From Sclerodactyla briareus (lineage: Eukaryota; Echinodermata; Holothuroidea; Dendrochirotida; Sclerodactylidae): 64,000 nucleotides of DNA. Position numbers and translations under genes: made by a program. Below the pieces are notes generated by a model, which had not been told where the DNA came from, made no database searches, and was given only the letters and a program-made list of their open reading frames with translations. The stretch spans positions 62,001 to 126,000 of the forward strand of contig JAODTK010001288.1 of NCBI GenBank assembly GCA_026419785.1, in the 5' to 3' direction. Shown one piece after another: positions 57,540 through 64,000 of this stretch. Each line of letters opens with the position of its first letter. The stretch's first letter is position 1.

Positions 57540-59570
57540 ATAGCGGGCCCCTTGAAACTCTGTACAGTGTAAGCAAGTTTATTGCCAGCTGAAATCTGTG
57601 ACGTGGAGGCCGGGCTTTCATTGCAGATTGAACTCTGTACATTGTAGAGTAGGTTTTATTGTTGGCCTTGAGCTCCGTACAGTGTTGAGGAGGTTATTGA
57701 TACAGTGAACGGCAGGCGTCATTGCGGCCGGAATTGAACTATGTACAGTTTGTGAGGCAGGTTTTTACGCAGCCTTGATTCTGCTACGGGTGAGGAGGGC
57801 TTCATTGCCAAGCATGACTCGGTACCTTGGTAAGTATGTGTATTGTTGCCTTGAACTCCATACAGGTGAGGCAGGTTATCTGTACAGTGAACAGCAGCTC
57901 AATACGCCGTGAATCTGTACATGTAGGCAGGTTCTACTGCAAGCTTTGAATTCTGTACGTGGTGAGGCGGGCTTTCCTCGCACATTGAACTCTGTCCATT
58001 GGTCGAGTATATGTTATATTGTTGCCTTGAACTGCCGTCCAGTGTGAGGCAGGTTTATCTGTACAGTGAACGGCAGGCTTCATTGCGCCGTTACTGCTGT
58101 ACCGTTGTGAGCCGGTTCTACTGCAGCTTTGAATTCTGTAACGTGTGAGGCGGGCTTCATTGCAGCATCGAACTCTGTACATTGTAGAGTAGTTTTATTG
58201 TTGCCTTTTTGGGAACCTGTACATGTGAGCAGGTTATCTGTACATTGAACGGCAGGCTCATTGCGGCCGTAACTCTGTACAGTGTGAGGCAGGAATTTCC
58301 AACTGCAGCTTTGAATTCAGTACGTGTGAGGGCGTGCTTTCTTGGCAGCTATGAACTTCTGTACGTTTGTGGAGTAGGTTTATGTTAGCATAGATAGTAA
58401 TAGATTACTTTATTGAATCCACAAGGATTACAACTGCCTTGTAAATAAAAAGTGAAGAATGATAAGGGTACAAACATTAAGACGCCTTGGAACTCAGACA
58501 GTGTGAGGCAGGTTTCATTGCAAAAGCCTTGAACTCTGTAACGGTGTGAGGCCAGGTTCTACTGCGGCTTTGAATTTTGTACGTGTGAGGCGGGGGGCTT
58601 CATTGCAGCATTGAACTCTGGTAGGCTTGTAGAGGTAGTTTTATTGTTGCCTTGCACTCAGACAGTGTGAGGCAGGTTTATCTGTACAGTGAACAGCAGG
58701 CTTCAATTACGGCGGTGAACTCTGTACAGTGTGAGGCAGGTTCTACTGCAGCTTTGAATTCTGTACGGTTGTTGAGGCGGGCTTCATCGCCAGCATGAAC
58801 TCTGTACATTGTAGAGTAGGTTTTATTGTTGCCTTGAACTCCGTTTACAGTGTGCGGCAGGTTATCTGTACAGTGAACGGCAGGCGTCATTGCGGCCGTT
58901 GAACCTGATACAGTGTGAGGCAGGTTGACTTGCAGCTTTGGAATTCTGTACGGGTGAGGCGGGGCGTCATTGCAGCATTGAACTCTGTACATTGTAGAGT
59001 AGGTTTTATTGTTTCCTTAACTCTGTACAGTGTGATGGCAGGGTTATCTGCACAGTGAACGGAGGCTCATTGCGGGCCGTTGCAACTCTGTACAGTGGAG
59101 GCAGGTTATAAGGCCGCCTTTGAATTCTGTACGTGTTGAGGCGGGCTTCATGGCAGCTATGAACTCTGTACATTGTGTGGCAGTAGGTTTTATGTTAGAG
59201 AGATAGAAAAGAGATTACTTTATTGAATCCAGCAAGGGGAATTACATGCTGTAGAATAAAAAAGGTAAGAAGATAAGGGGATACAAAACATTTTAAGACG
59301 CCGTGAACTGCGTACAGGTGGAGGGCAGTTCATTGCAGCCTGAACTCTGTACGGGTGAGGCAGGTTCTACTGCGGCTTTGAATTTTGTACGTGTGAGCGG
59401 GCTTCATTGCAGCGAGTAACGCTGTACATTGTATAGTGGGGGTACATTGTCTCCTTGAACTCTGTACCGTGTGAGGCAGGTTTCATTGTGGCTTAGGAAT
59501 CCAGACAGTGTACGGCAAGTTTCATTTGCAGCCTTGAACTCTATACAGTGTGAGTCAGGCGCCACTTGTT
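57540..59570. repeat. Three-tier satellite array (~45 bp, ~180 bp, ~815 bp)
   Basis: The smallest unit is about 40-45 bp and ends GAACTCTGTACA(G/T)TGT.(G)AG.(C)AGGTT. Variants alternate in fixed order: CTACTGCAGCTTTGAATTCT, TTCATTGCAGCATTGAACTC, TTATTGTTGCCTTGAACTC, TTATCTGTACAGTGAACGGC (short), TTCATTGCGGCCGTTGAACT, giving a ~180-bp unit. The marker TATCTGTACAGTGAACGGC recurs near 57690, 57875, 58051, 58228, 58678, 58866 and 59043. A ~100-bp foreign block (ATTACTTTATTGAATCCA) lies inside at 58385-58485 and again at 59200-59300, so the whole arrangement repeats with a ~815-bp period. No coding potential. Confidence 0.85.
58385..59305. repeat. Duplicated ~100-bp block embedded in the satellite
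   Basis: Both copies read GATTACTTTATTGAATCCA, GG(G)ATTACA, a region of AAAAAG(T/G)(G/T)AAGAA, GATAAGGG, TACAAA.CATT and AAGACGCC. The first is at about 58385-58485 and the second at about 59198-59303. The TTTATTGAATCCACA motif resembles a truncated 3' end of an interspersed element. It probably inserted once and was then copied with the satellite. Confidence 0.75.
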
Positions 59571-59682
59571 AACATTGTTATCAGTCAGGATTCCCATTCC
59601 CTAATTGCCAAACCTACTGCTATGTTTTTGGATAGGGTATTGAAAGGCATCATTTCAGGAACATTTTCTCTTTCCCTCATAG

Positions 59683-59791
59683 ATGTTTAATGGCTTCGTT
59701 TTGACACTAATGGTAACATCGTAGCTCACAGTATCCTCGGTACCCTGGACGATTACACACGCGAGGCTGCTGTACGGGGTCAATGTTCACA
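59683..59791 (+). CDS. Possible exon with good splice signals, one in-frame stop
   Basis: TCTCTTTCCCTCATAG precedes 59683 and GTGAGTAAC starts at 59792. One frame encodes WLRFDTNGNIVAHSILGTLD then DYTREAAVRGQCS, a convincing protein-like stretch with no stop, except for TAA at 59688-59690 close to the acceptor. A one-base error near the AT-rich start would remove it. DTNGNIVAH-type strings occur in ligand-binding domains such as those of receptor family C or guanylyl cyclases, but that is only a hint. The intron phase (leaving in phase 2) does not match the next candidate exon without an indel. Confidence 0.3.
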
Positions 59792-60026
59792 GTGAGTAAC
59801 ACATATTTCCATTTCATATTATTTTAGCAGTGTGTCTATATAATATCACCAAATAAGAAATAGGACTGTAGATCTATTTTAAACACATGTAGTCAAATTA
59901 AAGTTCATCTCAGCAAAAAATGTATGTTTCTCTTCTTCCTCATTGACGCTTTTTTGCCACAGGGACTTACAAATTTTGACCTAATACTATCCTTTCACAA
60001 CAATTTTTTTTTCCTTCCAATTGTAG

Positions 60027-60214
60027 TTTTTGAATCAGTCAGTACAATATATTACTACGTATGGGTAGCTCCATGGCTCGGAAAGGAGGACATGAAAACA
60101 AAAGCTGAATGGAACCCTCAAATTGGGTGGAATATGACCAACCCTCAAAACCCTGGCAGAACATCAGCTATTCTCCCTGCACTGAAGAATATGTATTTTC
60201 TTCTTGTGTCATGG
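60027..60214 (+). CDS. Possible exon with splice-like boundaries
   Basis: TTTTTTTTTCCTTCCAATTGTAG precedes the block, which ends at a GTAAAT donor at 60215. One frame is open throughout (phase 1 in, phase 0 out) and gives YYYVWVAPWLGKEDMKTKAE and GWNMTNPQNPGRTSAILPAL. A second frame is open from 60109 and gives WVEYDQPSKPWQNISYSPCT then EEYVFSSCVM, which looks more like a cysteine-containing extracellular segment but has TGA at 60106. Because read errors are frequent I cannot choose between them. No family is recognised. Confidence 0.3.
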
Positions 60215-60815
60215 GTAAATACTCTAAATTGCACAATTATAGTCGCACACTATTGAGGACCCAATATTATGTTACAAAATGGCCCATCGTTTGACCGCTG
60301 TGAATCAAAAAAGCCTGCTACACAATCTTTGTAAATTCGATGCAAACTGCCTGCAGCACTCAGAATTTGCCAGCTACAACCACGATGGGCATTCCATGTC
60401 AAACAAAATAGAAGCGGATCCAACATAGTATCTGCATCAATGCATCACACGTAAAGGACATTCCGTGGACCCCCCAATCCTGGAAGGGTGGAACAACTAG
60501 CACGGTGGATGTGAAGTCTTAACAATTCCTCATTGGCAGCTTCTGACCCGTGCTGTGCTTTTGCTAGAGCGAATGTGTTAATAAATACTCTCCCCCGATC
60601 CCTTTCCCTAATCTTTAGTTCCCATTTCTTGAACTGTTCTTGGTGAGGTATTATGTTACTATACTTGATGAAGGAACTAGCTGTATAATTTTTTTTTTGA
60701 TATCCCCCTCGTGTTCTTCTGTAGCAAATGACCTTTAATACTGTAGCTGCACATTTCGACCGAGGGTGTCTTGGACTATTCATTGCCACTGTACAGTAAC
60801 TCTTCGCATGTTCCT
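60215..60815. other. Intergenic, with unrecognised minus-strand frame
   Basis: A 114-codon minus-strand open frame at 60445-60789 has no known motif. Nothing else recognised. Confidence 0.3.
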
Positions 60816-61240
60816 ATAAAGAAGGGTGAGAATGTAACCCCTCCAATCACAGGCCGATTACCATCACATCAGTAACTTCAATGTTTGAAACAATATTGTC
60901 TTGTTGTTTTTGGAATCCCACTCTCTCATCCATGACCCCGCCAGTATGGTTTCCGTCATGGCTGGTCTACGGGGTACTTACATTTTGGGGCACCGACCAG
61001 CTTTCACCATCGCCCTTCTGTGAGCAGGGTCCATCAACTCTTGATATTGCCCAGAGCCTTCACTGCATAGGACATGATAACGTCTTCTAAATTGCCTTCT
61101 TCTGGTTTTGGTCCTCATCTCATCCCTGGACTGGGCTAGTTTTTCTCCTGGTGACGATCTCATCCTTTTTGTGTTGACGAGGCTCTTTTCCTATTAATGA
61201 TATTGGTACTCAAGTACATACATTACCAATGCCCTAAACA
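60816..61240 (+). pseudogene. RT fragment (Jockey/I-like), truncated
   Basis: In changing frames the plus strand gives ECNPSNHRPITITSVTSMFE (60833-60892), RQYGFRHGWSTGYL (60940-60982), TLDIAQSLHCIGHDN (61039-61083) and SGFGPHLIPGLG (61107-61141). These correspond to P.NYRPIT..S...K.FE, QYGFR.GRST..LL, LDI.KAFD.VWH and FG....L..W...FL, the first RT blocks up to motif A. Homology stops before GVPQG, where the satellite-bearing element begins within about 100 bp. In motif A the aspartate-bearing FD is replaced by LH, so it is inactive as read. Confidence 0.7.
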
Positions 61241-61559
61241 TAATCCTCCAGAGAATGGGGGGGGGCACATGTCCTACAAAAATGAGACAGGTAGGCTATT
61301 GTCTAATTCTGTGCCTGGGGCGGTTTCCAAAATACAAAAATACCCTCCATTTTGTGATTCCTTGATGAATCAGAGGTCTAGCAGTCCATGACAGTGTTGT
61401 GTGTGTATGGGTGTGGGTGTGGGTGTGTGACGCCGGCTTGTAAACACTTAACCCAAAAACAAGTAGGATCCTTTGCTCCCCTCCCCCATTGGCCACAATA
61501 TCGACTTTTTTTGGCTGTAACAACGAATAACCGACCCCCCTGGAATGGATGGAAGCTCA

Positions 61560-63860
61560 TACTTGACATATGTGGTGTTCCCATGATGAGTACATGGACC
61601 CTATTTGCTTTTGGAGTCAGGTCAGAGGTCCTCTGAGGTACAGGAGGGTCAAAGTCTGAAAACTTGTAAACACGATAAGTCCAGATGGTTGGTCTGATCA
61701 GGTTGAAAATTTTGGTGTGTCAGCTTTCTTATGGGGAGCACAGGAACTTTATCGTTTTTTATCGTCGGGGTGACTTTGGGTCGAAAATAGAAAAATTAAA
61801 AGTCTCCATTTTGGCCAATTTTGGCCTGTAAAACGATAACTCTATCTCGACCCCGCCTGTATGAATGAAGCTCAACTCGATATGTTGTTTCCCCATGATG
61901 ATTACATGGTACCCTATTGTTTTCGAGTTAGGTCGGGGTTCACAAGAGGTCAAAGGTCTGAAAACCTTTTAAAAACATGATAAGGTCCAGAATTGGTTTG
62001 GTAATGATCGGTTGATTGAAATTTGGTGGGTAGGTTTATTATGGGGAGCACAGGAACCCTATTGTTTTTGGTATAGTCGTGGTAAATTTTTGGTCGAAAA
62101 CGAGAAAATTGGTGAAAGTCTAACATTTTGGGCATTTTGGCCTTGTAAACAATAACTCGACCCCGCCTGATGGATGAAGCTCATACGTGATATGTTTTTT
62201 CCCCCATGAAGGATTTACATGGACCCATTGTTTTGGAGTTAGGTCAGAGGTCACCCGAGTCAAAGTCTTGAAAAAACCTTTTAACATGATAAGTAACCAG
62301 AATGGTTGGGGATCTTATGGCGGGTTGAAATTTGGTGTGTAGCTTTCTTATGGGAACAACAGGAAACCCTATCGTTTTTGTATTGGTCGGGGGGTGAATT
62401 TTGGTCAAAAATAGAAAATTGTGAAAAGCAATATTTTGGCCATTTTGGCTTGCTTGTGAACACGATACTCGACCCCGCGCTGGATGGATTAAGCTCATAT
62501 TTGGTATGTGTGTTCTCCATGATGATACATGAACCCTATCGTTTTGGGGTCAGGTTCAGAGAGGTCTCCAGGGTCCAATCTGGAAAACCGTGCAAACACA
62601 TAAGTCCAGAATGGTTGATCTATCAGGTTGAAATTTGGTGTGTAGCTTTCTATGGAGCGCACAGAACCCTATTGTTTTTGGTATAGTCGGGGTGGATTTT
62701 GGTCAAAAATGAGAAAATTGTGAAGTCGATATTTCGGCCAATTTGGGCTTGTAAACAACAATAACTCGAGACCCTGCCTGGATGGATGAAGCTCATACTT
62801 TGATTGTTTGTTCCCCATGATAGTACATGGACCCTATTGCTTTGGATCAGGTCATAGTCATCTCTGAGGTACCAGAAGGTCAAGTCTGAACCTTGTAAAA
62901 CATAAGTCCAAATGGTTGGTCTGATCAGTTGAAATTGGTGTGTAGCTTTCTTATGGGGAGCCAGGAACCCTATTGTTTTTTGGTATAGGGGGTCGGGGTG
63001 AGGTTTGGTCAATATAAAATTGTGTAAAGTCAAAATTGGACCAATTTTGGCCTTGTAAATCACCATAACTCGCCCCGGCCTGGATGGATGAAGCTTAAAC
63101 TTTGGATCTTGTTCTTCATGATGAGTACAGATTCCTTGTTTGGGGGTCTAGGTCATTTGAGGTCAAACGAGGTCACCAGAGGTTCAAAGTCTCAAACCTT
63201 GTAAACACACGTAAGTCCAGAATGGTTGGTCTGATCAGTGTTGAAATTTGGGTGTTTAGTTTTTTAATGGGGAGCCACAGGAACCCGATTGTTTTTGGTA
63301 GAGGTCGGGGGATTTTGGGTGTAACATAGAAAATTATTGAAATTCAATATTTTGTGAAAATTTTATATTCGGACTTGTGAACATGATAAACCGACCCCGC
63401 CTGGATGGATGAAGCTCCTACTTAGTATGTGTGTTCCCACATGATGAGTAAAAAAAAAAAAAAAAAAAAAAGAGGGAATTACACTCATTGTTCTGGAGTC
63501 AGTCAGAGGTCATCTGAGGTCACCAGAGGTCAAAGTCTGAAAACTTGAAACACGATAGTGTCCGAATGGGTTGGTTCTGTTCGAGGTTTGAAATTTGGTG
63601 TGTAGCTTTCTTATGGGAAGCACATGAGCCTATTGTTTTTGTATAGTTCGGGGTTGAATTTTGGTCAAAAATAGAAAATTTGTTAAAATTCTATTTTGGC
63701 TTTTTTTGGCTTATCCCTGCATGATGGGATGTGTGTTCCCCACGATGAGTACATGACCCCCATCGTTTTGGGGTCAGGTCAGATGTCATCTGAAGTCGCC
63801 ATAGGTCAAAGTCCTGAAATTCGTGAAATTAGTGTGTAGCATTCTTATCAAGAGCATAGG
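61560..63860 (+). repeat. ~300-bp tandem units carrying AGGTCA direct repeats (copy 2 array)
   Basis: Units share GTGTAGCTTTCTTATGGGGA, GCACAGGAACCCTATTGTTT, GGTCAAAAATAGAAAATTG, TGGCCAATTTTGG, CGACCCCGCCTGGATGGATG, CCCCATGATGAGTACATGG and AGGTCA..TGAGGTCACCAGA. The GTGTAGCTTTCTTATGG landmark recurs near 61717, 62032, 62336, 62640, 62940, 63250, 63600 and 63833 (mostly 300-315 bp apart). AGGTCA occurs three times with 4-bp spacers at 63507-63532. One unit contains a 22-nt poly-A at 63450-63471. Copies differ mainly by single-base indels. Confidence 0.85.
63507..63532 (+). promoter_or_regulatory. Triple AGGTCA with 4-bp spacers (DR4-DR4)
   Basis: AGGTCA at 63507-63512, 63517-63522 and 63527-63532, spacers TCTG and CCAG. 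The same arrangement on the opposite strand is at 43031-43056 (TGACCT, spacers CTGG and CAGA). It is a fixed part of the ~300-bp unit. Function not shown by sequence alone. Confidence 0.45.
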
Positions 63861-64000
63861 AACCCTTTGGTTGGTTGGGATTAACGGGAAATTTGTCAGT
63901 TGTCATGTTGCCCATAATGAGCTGTGCAATCTCCATTTTGTTTCGTGTCGAGCTGTAGGTTGTCAAAAGATCAAGTAATCACTACGGCCTTTTGGCTTTC

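Larger units (their letters stand above)
61340..64000 (+). mobile_element. Satellite-bearing TIR element, copy 2 (plus orientation)
   Basis: The left terminus reads CCATTTTGTGATTCCTTGATG, AATCAGAGGTCTAGCAGTCC, ATGACAGTG, a GTGTGGGTGT patch (61395-61430) and CGGCTTGTAAACAC, all matching the 44.3-43.1 kb end of copy 1. The right terminus (63828-64000) reads TTGGTTGGTTGGG, AAATTTGTCAG, CCATAATGAGCTG, TAGGTTGTCAAAAG, AATCACTACGGCCTTTTGGC, matching the 42.2 kb end. Short inverted similarity GTGATT(C/A)CTTGAT is seen between the two ends (61353 and 63972). The window ends at or within a few bases of the element. It encodes no protein; it carries about eight tandem units. Confidence 0.7.

Overview
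The window looks like non-coding genomic DNA from an animal, most likely a marine invertebrate. It has no operon-like packing and no long reading frames. It does have tRNA-derived SINE sequence, CR1/L2-type and L1-type non-LTR retrotransposon remains, TIR transposons, many microsatellites and several long satellite arrays. An L2-type 3' end (GCGCT...ATAAT repeats) and a tRNA SINE whose tail reads GGCAAGACACTTCATCCTCAT fit echinoderm, hemichordate or lancelet genomes, but I cannot name the species. Frequent single-base indels between neighbouring repeat copies, and frame breaks every 50-150 bp in otherwise recognisable proteins, suggest uncorrected long-read sequence on top of genuine decay. 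No frame break here should be trusted without better reads.

Layout. 1-20 kb: mostly anonymous sequence with microsatellites, a duplicated 0.15 kb unit at the left edge, an L2-type tail (9.4 kb), a repeat pair at 10.0 and 14.8 kb, a ~120-bp divergent tandem array (12.7-13.4 kb), a possible exon (16.7 kb), a hAT-like end (17.3 kb) and a tRNA SINE (19.4 kb). 20-31 kb: an L1/Tx1-type C-terminus (20.3 kb), tandem arrays (21.5-22.1 kb), a nearly complete decayed CR1/Jockey-like element (ORF1, endonuclease, RT, 3' tail; 22.7-26.9 kb) and a decayed L2-like element (27.4-30.3 kb) split by an 80-nt poly-A. 31-41 kb: anonymous DNA plus minus-strand retroelement pieces, an RT fragment (37.1-37.9 kb) and an ORF1 with a GDSL/SGNH-hydrolase motif (38.1-39.2 kb). 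41-47.5 kb: a minus-strand RT scrap, then a plus-strand RT split by a satellite-bearing TIR element, itself split by a DNA transposon with a perfect 9-bp target duplication; then a second RT. 49.5-51.9 kb: a ~420-bp higher-order array. 51.9-53.4 kb: two exon-like blocks, one with a faint SEFIR (IL-17-receptor type) look. 53.4-53.9 kb: an L2-type 3' end on the minus strand. 56.3-57.2 kb: a hAT-like non-autonomous element. 57.5-59.6 kb: a three-tier satellite (about 45, 180 and 815 bp). 59.7-60.2 kb: two further exon-like blocks. 60.8-61.2 kb: an RT fragment. 61.3-64.0 kb: a second, longer copy of the satellite-bearing element, in the opposite orientation to the 42-kb copy.

The most interesting item is that satellite-bearing element. 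Its two copies share both termini but carry different numbers of ~300-bp repeats (three against about eight). Each repeat contains direct repeats of AGGTCA spaced by 4 bp, the DR4 arrangement used by nuclear receptors. Nothing here forms a pathway; the window is mainly a record of nested mobile DNA with a few possible host exons.
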